A DNA stretch of 10,277 nucleotides from Spirochaetota bacterium. Lineage in GTDB: Bacteria; Spirochaetota; UBA4802; JAFGJZ01. The translations under genes and the position numbers were made by a program. The DNA is taken from NCBI GenBank assembly GCA_023396665.1, contig JAEWVL010000163.1, positions 1 to 10,277 of the forward strand, written 5' to 3'. Each line of letters opens with the position of its first letter. The stretch's first letter is position 1. Positions 1 through 5,104 of the stretch are shown piece after piece. The notes below the pieces were generated by a model. That model ran no database searches, was not told the DNA's origin, and saw only the letters and a list, made by a program, of their open reading frames with translations.

Positions 1-444
1 CGAAGAGGCTTCCGGGTGCCCTTCGGGATAACCCGCGACCGAAATATGAAAATCACCGCGTTCTTTCAGAAAAGTGACGAGCTCGTTTGCATAGGCAAAG
101 CCGTCGGGATGCGGAACGAAGTTCAGCGCATCGCGCGGCGGATCTCCGCGAAGCGCCAGTATGTTGTTGAAACCGGCGTCGTGTACGCGCGAGAGGTACT
201 CGGCTATTTGCGTTTTTGAAGCGCCGACACAGGTGAAATGCACGAGCACCTCGTTTCCCCTGTCTTTGATCTTGCGCGCGATTTCGAGCGTCTTCTCGCG
301 TGTTGAGCCGCCGGCACCGTATGTTACAGAAATGTAATCGGGACGAAAGGCAGAGAGTTTATCGAGCTCAAGCAGAAGATTGGCTGCTCCCGCATCGGTT
401 TTCGGCGGAAAAACCTCGAATGAGAGTGTATATTGCTGTGACAT
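1..444 (-). CDS. metF: 5,10-methylenetetrahydrofolate reductase MetF, N-terminal 148 residues (cut by window edge)
   Basis: This enzyme reduces 5,10-methylene-THF to 5-methyl-THF using FAD, supplying the methyl group for methionine synthesis (or, in acetogen-like metabolism, the methyl branch). Translation from the ATG at 444 on the minus strand gives the family hallmarks in order: SFEVFPPK (residues 8-15, with E10 at the position of the catalytic Glu of E. coli MetF), SVTYGAGGSTRE (39-50), HFTCVG (69-74), NILALRGDPP (94-103, with the flavin-modulating Asp at D101) and VAGYPEGHPEA (136-146). An AAAGGT Shine-Dalgarno-like sequence lies five bases upstream of the start. The family is about 280-310 residues long, so roughly half is visible and the 3' part lies beyond position 1. 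The reading frame is intact. The gene is divergent from the redox operon at 632 and shares the 187-base intergenic region with it. No SAM riboswitch or other known methionine-control element was recognised upstream. Confidence 0.95.
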   Translation of the reverse strand, partial: MSQQYTLSFEVFPPKTDAGAANLLLELDKLSAFRPDYISVTYGAGGSTREKTLEIARKIKDRGNEVLVHFTCVGASKTQIAEYLSRVHDAGFNNILALRGDPPRDALNFVPHPDGFAYANELVTFLKERGDFHISVAGYPEGHPEASS

Positions 445-520
445 TGTGTACCTTTACCGTATGATCTGGTCTGCGTCAGCTGCGATGCTATGCTGCGTGC
501 CTGAAATAAAGCAACAACTT

Positions 521-548
521 TTGACCGGTCTACGAGTCGCCCTGTATT
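521..548 (+). promoter_or_regulatory. possible sigma-70 promoter for the glutaredoxin/FTR operon
   Basis: TTGACC (521-526) is followed after 16 bases by TGTATT (543-548), which matches the -10 consensus at four of six positions. It lies about 85 bases before the probable start at 632. A run of T (551-557) and two small adjacent hairpins, GCCA-AAC-TGGC (561-571) and GCGC-TTC-GCGC (570-580), follow. They do not form a terminator in either direction because no T-run follows the stems on either strand. No convincing promoter for the divergent metF gene was found in the same gap. This is a weak call from consensus matching only. Confidence 0.3.
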
Positions 549-631
549 TGTTTTTTTATTGCCAAACTGGCGCTTCGCGCTCTCAATAGATGGCGGCTGA
601 ACATATTTCAAGCGAACAGGGGTTCAATCGA

Positions 632-922
632 ATGGATTTATCAATATTTACGAAACATGAGGGCAGCGCCGCGGGTGAAATTCTTTTTTTCGGTTTATCG
701 ACCTGTATCTGGTGTCGCAAAACCAGGGAATATCTGATCGGCAAAGGTGTTGCGTTTCACTTTGTCTATGTCGATCAGCTCGACGATCGCACAAAGCATG
801 AGGTGCGTGAGTGGCTGCGAAAATGGAATCCGGATATTTCATACCCGACAATCGTTTTCAACAATGAGAGAAGTGTAGTCGGTTTTAATGAGGATGATAT
901 CGACAGGGAGATCGGAAAATGA
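632..922 (+). CDS. glutaredoxin-like thiol-disulfide oxidoreductase
   Basis: A 96-residue protein with a thioredoxin/glutaredoxin fold. Visible features are a first beta strand (EILFFGLSTC), the redox-active CIWC motif (C25-x-x-C28), and the SYPTIVF segment with the cis-proline (P72) that packs against the active site. A GFNEDDI helix follows, where glutaredoxins usually carry GG/GF-x-x-x-x-L. Such proteins reduce disulfides on target proteins. The electron donor is probably the adjacent gene product, because the stop codon overlaps the ATG of the ferredoxin:thioredoxin reductase subunit by 4 bases (ATGA). I chose the ATG at 632, preceded by AGGGG ten bases upstream. An in-frame ATG at 590 would add 14 residues that do not look like a glutaredoxin N-terminus, and it has no Shine-Dalgarno sequence. 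Whether it acts as a glutaredoxin with glutathione or as an NrdH-like thioredoxin-family shuttle cannot be told from sequence. Confidence 0.85.
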   Translation: MDLSIFTKHEGSAAGEILFFGLSTCIWCRKTREYLIGKGVAFHFVYVDQLDDRTKHEVREWLRKWNPDISYPTIVFNNERSVVGFNEDDIDREIGK

Positions 923-1419
923 GCGAACATACTGCGGTAAGTGAAGAGGAAGTTAAGGCTCTCTACGATAAAATAAAAAAAGATGCTGATGATTCGGGTT
1001 ATATTCTGAATCCGGATATGGATTTCACCATGCCCCTCATACAAGGGCTCGCGCTGAATGCAAAACGCTACGGCTATATCGCCTGTCCCTGCCGACTGGC
1101 TTCGGGTGAACGAAGTGATGACAGGGATATCATCTGCCCATGTGATTATCGAGATCCCGATCTTGGCGAATACGGTGCCTGTTTCTGCGCCCTCTATGTT
1201 TCGCAGGAAGTTGCGGATGGATACAGAAAAGTGAAACCGCTGCCGGACAGACGTGAGCGCGAGAAGGGGAAAACAGCTGAGGCGGCGACTGGGGCTTCTC
1301 TTCCGTATCCGGTTTGGCGTTGTCGTGTGTGCGGCTATCTGTGCGCCCGTAACGAAGCGCCCGCAGTGTGCCCGATCTGCAAGGTGACAAAAGAGCGTTT
1401 TGAAAAATTCATGTCCTGA
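919..1419 (+). CDS. ferredoxin:thioredoxin reductase catalytic subunit fused to a C-terminal rubredoxin domain
   Basis: A 166-residue two-domain redox protein. Residues about 5-110 are the FTR catalytic (beta) chain with its three diagnostic Cys pairs: CPC (C56/C58), CPC (C73/C75) and CFC (C88/C90). In the family, four of these ligate a [4Fe-4S] cluster and the remaining pair forms the active-site disulfide that reduces a thioredoxin-type partner with electrons from ferredoxin. The spacings here (14 and 12 residues) differ from the 16 and 8 of plant and cyanobacterial enzymes. After a charged linker (about 108-128), residues 132-166 form a rubrerythrin-type rubredoxin domain, CRVCGY ... CPICK (C135, C138, C151, C154), which should bind one Fe(Cys)4. 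The rubredoxin may feed electrons to the FTR centre. AGGGAG lies eight bases before the ATG. The FTR variable chain found in phototrophs is absent here. The partner is probably the overlapping upstream glutaredoxin-like protein. Identification is firm; the physiological donor is inferred. Confidence 0.9.
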   Translation: MSEHTAVSEEEVKALYDKIKKDADDSGYILNPDMDFTMPLIQGLALNAKRYGYIACPCRLASGERSDDRDIICPCDYRDPDLGEYGACFCALYVSQEVADGYRKVKPLPDRREREKGKTAEAATGASLPYPVWRCRVCGYLCARNEAPAVCPICKVTKERFEKFMS

Positions 1420-1442
1420 GTGCGGGCGTGATCGTTTTTTTT
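1409..1442 (+). terminator. probable Rho-independent terminator of the glutaredoxin/FTR operon
   Basis: TCATGTCC (1409-1416) can pair over all eight positions, two of them G-U, with GGGCGTGA (1424-1431) around a 7-base loop. TCG and a run of eight T (1435-1442) follow. The stem begins inside the last codons of the FTR gene, and its stop codon (1417-1419) lies in the loop. The T-run three bases past the stem is typical of an intrinsic terminator. The stem is short and contains wobble pairs, so its strength is uncertain. Confidence 0.55.
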
Positions 1443-1450
1443 CCGGTGTG

Positions 1451-1494
1451 CTGTCAAATGCTTGACAGTGTCCTTTCTTTGTCGTCATTGTTAT
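1451..1494 (+). promoter_or_regulatory. possible promoter with a perfect inverted repeat (operator-like) over the -35 box
   Basis: CTGTCAA (1451-1457) and TTGACAG (1462-1468) form a perfect 7-base inverted repeat with a 4-base spacer. The right arm contains a consensus -35 hexamer, TTGACA (1462-1467). The downstream -10 is poor: CATTGT at 1486-1491 (spacer 18) or TGTTAT at 1489-1494 (spacer 21). Transcription would begin near 1498-1501. A repeat placed over a -35 box is a common position for a repressor or weak-promoter activator site, but the repeat may simply be chance symmetry. It is not a good terminator because only a broken T-rich stretch follows. Confidence 0.35.
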
Positions 1495-1500
1495 GTCATG

Positions 1501-1587
1501 ATGAACAGCAGACGAAAAGAATCTTTATTTCTCAATCAGGCGGCCGCCGCGGCTACAAGCACGGTGGCACCGCCAGAAGTCTGCTGA
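1501..1587 (+). CDS. candidate 28-codon leader peptide with five consecutive Ala codons
   Basis: An ATG at 1501 (with another directly before it at 1498) opens a 28-codon frame ending in TGA at 1585-1587. The peptide reads MNSRRKESLFLNQ, then five alanines, then TSTVAPPEVC. The Ala codons (1540-1554) are GCG GCC GCC GCG GCT, and a sixth Ala codon follows at 1567-1569. The frame ends 124 bases before an aminotransferase gene, and its stop lies in the loop of a hairpin (1564-1609), the usual geometry of an amino-acid attenuator. No Shine-Dalgarno sequence precedes it. It would need leaderless initiation, which the weak promoter at 1462 could allow because its predicted transcription start falls at about the ATG. 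This is my reading of the pattern; there is no homology support, and GC-rich DNA makes Ala codons by chance. Confidence 0.3.
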   Translation: MNSRRKESLFLNQAAAAATSTVAPPEVC

Positions 1588-1709
1588 GAGTTCAGACGCC
1601 GCGGTCCACGGATTTTCCGGGAGTGACTGCGGTTTAACAGGCCTGAAACTGTATCCCTCCCGTCAAACAATCCGCTGGCGGGCGTCAAATTAACGACGAA
1701 AGGAGATAC
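1564..1709 (+). promoter_or_regulatory. structured mRNA leader of the aminotransferase gene with a possible SD sequestor
   Basis: Hand-paired stems: (a) 1564-1573 with 1601-1609 (nine pairs, one bulged C), enclosing GTCTG (1579-1583) paired with CAGAC (1593-1597); (b) CGGGAG (1618-1623) with CTCCCG (1657-1662), enclosing GGTTT (1631-1635) with AAACT (1646-1650); (c) the alternative pairing of 1651-1660 with 1702-1709 (eight pairs, two-base bulge), which would bury the aminotransferase Shine-Dalgarno sequence; (d) 1595-1602 with 1678-1686 (eight pairs, one bulge). Stem b excludes c because they share 1657-1660; stem a excludes d. The 5' arm of a can instead pair with the Ala-codon run (1539-1543 with 1570-1574). 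No T-run follows any stem, so control of translation is more likely than intrinsic termination. No known riboswitch class was recognised. No energies were calculated. Confidence 0.35.
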
Positions 1710-1711
1710 AG

Positions 1712-3001
1712 ATGAGAAGAAGTCTTGTCCACGAAGGCGCTACGCGCCTCTCATATGAAATCAGAGAAATCGTTCCGGTAGCTAAAAGTCTCGGCATTCC
1801 CCTGTTGTGGGAGAACATCGGTGATCCTATTCAGAAAGGGGAACCCTTTCCCGACTGGATGAAATCCATCGTTGTCGATCTCGTACAGCGCGACGCCTCA
1901 TATGCATACTGTGACTCGCAGGGCTTGAGGGAAACACGTGATTTTCTAGCCTCCATGACAAACGCGAAAAACGGATGCCGCATAGGTTCAGACGACATTC
2001 TTTTTTTCAACGGGCTCGGTGATGCGGTTACCAAGCTCTTCGGTTTTTTGCGGCGTGAGGCGAGGGTGCTCGGTCCCTCACCGGCATATTCGACACACTC
2101 ATCCGCCGAAGCGGCGCATTCCGGTTATGATCATCTGTCATACAAGCTTGACCCTGACAGAAACTGGACGCCCGATCTTGCGGACATCGAAAACAAGGTT
2201 CGCTATAACGATGCGGTGGCGGGGATACTCGTTATCAATCCCGACAACCCCACCGGGGTGGTGTATCCCCGTGATATACTCGAGGGAATAATCGATATTG
2301 CGAGACGCTATCGTTTGTTTGTGATTTTTGATGAAACATACGGAAATATCGTTTTTAACGGTGCACAGCCCTGTTTTCTCAGTGAGGTCATCGCAGAGGT
2401 GCCCGGCATAAGCATGCGCAGCATCTCGAAGGAATTTCCCTGGCCGGGAGCGCGTTGCGGCTGGATAGAGGTGTACAATAAAAACAGTACTGCCGATTTT
2501 TCATCATATATCGATTCATTGCTTGCGGCGAAACGGCTTGAGGTGTGCTCTACCACGCTGCCGCAGCTTGCCATTCCGGCAATAATGGGCGACAGCCGTT
2601 ATCCGCTGCATCTCGAACAGCGGGCGTGTTTGCTTGGAGCAAGGGCGAGCGAGTTGTTTCTCGCACTGAAAGATATACCGGGGTTGCGCGTAAGCCTGCC
2701 CCAGGGGGCACTGTATTTCAGCGTGCTTTTTGAAGACGGTGTATTGAACGATACACAGCGGCTACCGCTGCCGGATGAGCACTGCAGAAGCAGGATAGAA
2801 CGAATGGTCCTCGGCGTCGCTCCCGATAAGCGATTTGTCTACTACCTGCTCGCTTATGCGGGAATATGCGTTGTTCCCCTTTCAGGGTTTTACAGCGATC
2901 TGTTGGGCTTTCGTATGACTCTGCTCGAGTATGATGATGAAAAGAGAAAACAGATGCTGATTACCCTGAAAAAGGCCATTATCGCCTACATTGGCGCTTG
3001 A
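1712..3001 (+). CDS. class I/II pyridoxal-phosphate-dependent aminotransferase
   Basis: A 429-residue fold-type I aminotransferase, a normal length for the family. Visible features: NPDNPTG (176-182), whose Asn contacts PLP and substrate; FDETYG (206-211), with D207 for the PLP pyridine nitrogen and Y210; SISKEFPWPGARCGW (237-251), with the Schiff-base lysine at K240 and phosphate-binding R248; and a C-terminal GFRMTLLEYDD with R401, the probable substrate alpha-carboxylate Arg. It transfers an amino group between an amino acid and a 2-oxo acid in the cytoplasm. The subgroup resembles aspartate/alanine/aromatic-type enzymes, and the substrate cannot be assigned from motifs. The ATG at 1712 is chosen because AGGAGA (1701-1706) sits five bases upstream. 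The gene is preceded by a structured leader containing a possible Ala-rich peptide. If that leader is real, an alanine-forming (glutamate-pyruvate) role would fit, but this is speculative. It appears monocistronic, or loosely linked to the downstream UPF0316 gene. Confidence 0.9.
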   Translation: MRRSLVHEGATRLSYEIREIVPVAKSLGIPLLWENIGDPIQKGEPFPDWMKSIVVDLVQRDASYAYCDSQGLRETRDFLASMTNAKNGCRIGSDDILFFNGLGDAVTKLFGFLRREARVLGPSPAYSTHSSAEAAHSGYDHLSYKLDPDRNWTPDLADIENKVRYNDAVAGILVINPDNPTGVVYPRDILEGIIDIARRYRLFVIFDETYGNIVFNGAQPCFLSEVIAEVPGISMRSISKEFPWPGARCGWIEVYNKNSTADFSSYIDSLLAAKRLEVCSTTLPQLAIPAIMGDSRYPLHLEQRACLLGARASELFLALKDIPGLRVSLPQGALYFSVLFEDGVLNDTQRLPLPDEHCRSRIERMVLGVAPDKRFVYYLLAYAGICVVPLSGFYSDLLGFRMTLLEYDDEKRKQMLITLKKAIIAYIGA

Positions 3002-3026
3002 CATTGTTTGCCTCGCATGGCAGAAT
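2998..3026 (+). promoter_or_regulatory. possible sigma-70 promoter for the UPF0316-type gene
   Basis: TTGACA (2998-3003, a perfect -35 match overlapping the aminotransferase stop codon) is followed after 17 bases by CAGAAT (3021-3026), a four-of-six match to the -10 consensus. Transcription would begin near 3033, leaving a leader of about 37 bases before the ATG at 3070. The spacing is ideal, but the site overlaps coding sequence and the call rests on consensus matching alone. Confidence 0.4.
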
Positions 3027-3069
3027 AGACGTTTTGTGTTGTCTTGATTTTATCAAAAGGGGGGGATAC

Positions 3070-3588
3070 ATGATCGCTTCATCTGAACTTATTACCGCGG
3101 CAATAATCTTTTTTGCGCGGGTTTGCGATGTGTCGCTCGGAACATTCCGTCAGGCGATGATCGTTCGGGGAAAGCGGGCCTATGCCTTCATGCTTGCTTT
3201 TGTAGAGGCTCTGATCTGGGTGTATGCCGTCTCGCGTGTAATTGCGGGCATTTCCGGCCCGCTCACCGCCTTTTCCTTTGCGCTCGGTTTTGCAAGCGGT
3301 ACCTTTGTCGGCATTACCATCGAAGGTTTTTTCAAAATCGGAGAGCAGGTCTTGCGTGTGTTTACCAAGATGGGGGATGTTCTTGCCGCAGCCTTGCGCG
3401 AAAAGGGCTATCGTGTCACCGAAATGGAGGGCAAGGGCCGTGACGGAGCCGTTTCCATCCTTTTTATTCAGACAAAACGAAGGGATACCGATAAAATCGC
3501 CGCCATTGCGAGGGCACTCGATCCCCTATGTTATCTGGTTTTCGATGATATACGCGGATCGAGCAGTGCCGGTGCTTTCAGAAAATGA
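3070..3588 (+). CDS. UPF0316 / DUF2179-family membrane protein of unknown function
   Basis: A 172-residue protein. The N-terminal half has about three transmembrane segments (roughly 6-24, 37-57 and 66-84). It carries the family-like stretch ARVCDVSLGTFRQAMIVRG (16-34), then a helix with EALIWVYAVSRVI (46-58), then ALGFASGTFVGITIE (71-85). The C-terminal half (about 90-172) is soluble and resembles the DUF2179 alpha/beta domain: VLAAALREKGYRVTEMEGKGRDG, then two short strands, then a helix and YLVFDDIRG. The biochemical role of the family is not known to me. I chose the ATG at 3070, preceded by a strong G-rich Shine-Dalgarno region (AAGGGGGGG) five bases upstream. An in-frame ATG at 2998 would overlap the aminotransferase and add 24 residues that do not resemble the family. 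It sits between the aminotransferase and the ATPase operon with its own possible promoter; no functional link is evident. Confidence 0.8.
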   Translation: MIASSELITAAIIFFARVCDVSLGTFRQAMIVRGKRAYAFMLAFVEALIWVYAVSRVIAGISGPLTAFSFALGFASGTFVGITIEGFFKIGEQVLRVFTKMGDVLAAALREKGYRVTEMEGKGRDGAVSILFIQTKRRDTDKIAAIARALDPLCYLVFDDIRGSSSAGAFRK

Positions 3589-3641
3589 GAACACAGTTTA
3601 TCCCTTTTTAACACCCTGTTTGTTTTCATAACAGAAAAGTA

Positions 3642-3670
3642 TTGACATGGCATCTTTGTGCGATTATAAC
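3642..3670 (+). promoter_or_regulatory. strong sigma-70-type promoter of the V/A-type ATPase operon
   Basis: TTGACA (3642-3647, six of six) is followed after exactly 17 bases by TATAAC (3665-3670, five of six). It is the best promoter match in the window. It lies in the 149-base gap between the UPF0316-type gene and the first ATPase gene. Transcription would begin near 3677, giving a leader of about 60 bases before the ATG at 3738. No clear terminator for the upstream gene was found in the same gap, so some read-through is possible. Confidence 0.75.
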
Positions 3671-3737
3671 TCGATGCGATAACAGGGGCGCTTGTCGGTA
3701 CTTTGACGGGTCTTTTCCGGCAGAAGGGGTGAAACTG

Positions 3738-4052
3738 ATGAAACAGGTTCTTGATGATATTCTGCAGGCCGAAAAAGAGGCCGAAGAGATACTCCGGGCG
3801 GCTCGTAACAGTGCATCGCAGATGACCCGTGAGGCCGAGATAGAGCTTAATGCCCTGAAAGGCGAGTTCAGAGAAAAAGTCAGGGAGATGTTGCAGGCTG
3901 CCTCGGCCGCGAAGGAAAGCGCTGCCGTACAGAATCTGACGCTTGAAGATGCCAGGCGCTTGTGCGGTGTTAACGAGGAGGAGTACCGGCTTGCCAGGCA
4001 GCGCATCACGTCGCTGATCTGCACCACATTTGCCGATGAAGGGGCTCTGTAG
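3738..4052 (+). CDS. V/A-type ATPase subunit G/H (peripheral stalk coiled coil)
   Basis: A 104-residue, strongly charged, almost entirely helical protein. Residues 1-60 are rich in Glu, Lys, Arg and Ala with heptad spacing (LDDILQAEKEAEEILRAARN), typical of the G subunit (AhaH/NtpF-like). That subunit pairs with subunit E as a long coiled coil and ties the catalytic head to membrane subunit I. Sequence identity in this family is low, so the call rests on the coiled coil, the length, and the position as first gene of the operon, where archaeal and Thermus operons also place it. I chose the ATG at 3738, nine bases after AAGGGG. An upstream in-frame ATG at 3642 lies in the -35 box of the promoter and cannot be the start of that transcript. 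Its stop codon shares one base with the GTG start of the next gene. The 3' half (about residues 68-104) is less clearly coiled. Confidence 0.75.
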   Translation: MKQVLDDILQAEKEAEEILRAARNSASQMTREAEIELNALKGEFREKVREMLQAASAAKESAAVQNLTLEDARRLCGVNEEEYRLARQRITSLICTTFADEGAL

Positions 4053-5104
4053 TGGGCAGTGTCATGCGTTATGCCTATGTCAATGCGCGTCTTCACGCGC
4101 TGATCGGTTCGCTGTTAACCGAAGATTTTTTTGTGCGCGTTGAACGCGCCCCTACACTCGAAGAGTCCATCTATTTTTTTCAAAATACCTCTTACGGCTT
4201 CATACAAACCACTTACGCCAGGACGGGCGATCTTAAATCTGTTGAAAAAGAGCTCCTTTGCCATCTTTACAATGAAATCGAACATATCAAAAAACACGCA
4301 CCTGATGTACTTAAAGAGCTGATCGCTATTCTTTCCGCAAGAATCCGCTACGATGCATTCAAGACGCTGTTGCGGCTGTGGTACGATCAATCCTTTCGAA
4401 AGCGCAGTATTGCCGACTTTGCCGAGTATATTCCCCGGGATATTCCGCTCGAATCGCTGCACCACGATGCGATCATCAATGCTCCGGATACGGATGCCCT
4501 GATAGCGTTGCTGCGGCATACAGCCTATGCGCCGGCCGTCCCCGGCCTTGAGCGGCTTCATGAGAGTAAAACCCTGGTCGAGTCCGAGCTCGCTCTTGAA
4601 AAGGATTACTACAGGCGTGTCGTCGAGGTCGTTATTACTTTTCATGGCGATGAACGCATGCGTGTTAAACGTCTGATTGCGGGCGAGATCGATGAAGTGA
4701 ATCTGGGAAGAATGATGCGGATGGCTCCGTTTTTTAGCGATCAGCAGCGTATTATGGATCTATTCATCGACGGCGGCAGGCGTATTGCCGCGGCCGATTA
4801 TGGCGCATATGCAAAGGCTGCCGACAAGGCCGCTTTCTTCGACACCCTGCTGGGCCGCTTCGGCATCATCGCCCCTCTCGGCAAAATGGAGAAGAGTGCG
4901 GAATATACCAGAGTGCTCTCCCGTGTCGCGGCCACTCTGGATGAAGAAAAGATACAGCTGTACCGGAAAACAAAAATAACTTCGCTTTTTGATGCAGGGC
5001 TTACCGTGGCCTATGTCCGGCTGCTCGAACGGGAAATTCGTCGCATCATTCATCTTCTCAATGCGCACTATTATGGTAAAGTGAAAGCGGGAGGTCTGCA
5101 GTGA
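4052..5104 (+). CDS. atpC: V/A-type ATPase subunit C (d-like socket subunit)
   Basis: A 350-residue soluble, all-helical protein of the vATP-synt_AC39 family, which sits on top of the rotor ring and connects the central stalk (D/F) to it. The N-terminus reads MRYAYVNARLHALIGSLL (from residue 5), matching the family's opening helix. The C-terminus reads VAYVRLLEREIRRIIHLL..HYYGK, matching the closing helix, which usually reads YLL-x-KE-E-x-x-NLR. The length is typical (320-360). The start is GTG at 4052, overlapping the previous stop by one base and preceded seven bases upstream by AAGGGG. The in-frame ATG at 4064 is too far from that Shine-Dalgarno sequence but is the alternative. Placement before I rather than after E differs from the order in Thermus and methanogens. 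Identification is good, though sequence conservation in the family is low. Confidence 0.85.
   Translation: MGSVMRYAYVNARLHALIGSLLTEDFFVRVERAPTLEESIYFFQNTSYGFIQTTYARTGDLKSVEKELLCHLYNEIEHIKKHAPDVLKELIAILSARIRYDAFKTLLRLWYDQSFRKRSIADFAEYIPRDIPLESLHHDAIINAPDTDALIALLRHTAYAPAVPGLERLHESKTLVESELALEKDYYRRVVEVVITFHGDERMRVKRLIAGEIDEVNLGRMMRMAPFFSDQQRIMDLFIDGGRRIAAADYGAYAKAADKAAFFDTLLGRFGIIAPLGKMEKSAEYTRVLSRVAATLDEEKIQLYRKTKITSLFDAGLTVAYVRLLEREIRRIIHLLNAHYYGKVKAGGLQ

Noticed and set aside
551..580. Terminator for metF or the redox operon from the T-run and GCGC hairpins
   Set aside because: The T-run precedes the hairpins on the plus strand, and no T-run follows them on the minus strand. Both flanking genes also start here rather than end.
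590..631. Upstream ATG extending the glutaredoxin by 14 residues
   Set aside because: No Shine-Dalgarno sequence precedes 590, and the extra residues do not resemble the family. The ATG at 632 has AGGGG upstream.
775..1488. 237-codon minus-strand open frame opposite the glutaredoxin and FTR genes
   Set aside because: The plus-strand genes here carry clear Cys motifs and a proper operon overlap. The antisense translation is low-complexity (Arg, Ser and Phe-rich) with no family features.
1540..1610. Possible tRNA-like fold from the GC-rich stems and an AGTTCAGAC stretch
   Set aside because: The T-loop consensus (GTTCRANNC) is not met, and no acceptor stem or anticodon arm of the right size can be drawn.
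1428..1637. 69-codon plus-strand open frame in the aminotransferase upstream region
   Set aside because: It has no Shine-Dalgarno sequence, no recognisable protein features, starts in the terminator T-run and runs through the structured leader in another frame than the Ala-rich candidate. Chance openness of GC-rich DNA explains it.
1463..1711. A complete classical T-box riboswitch
   Set aside because: Only the 11-base core matches. There is too little sequence upstream for stem I and the specifier loop, and there is no terminator T-run. Kept only as a finding about the core motif.
3642..3737. Upstream ATG extending the ATPase G/H subunit by 32 residues
   Set aside because: The extension overlaps the -35/-10 promoter elements and encodes Cys-rich sequence without coiled-coil character.
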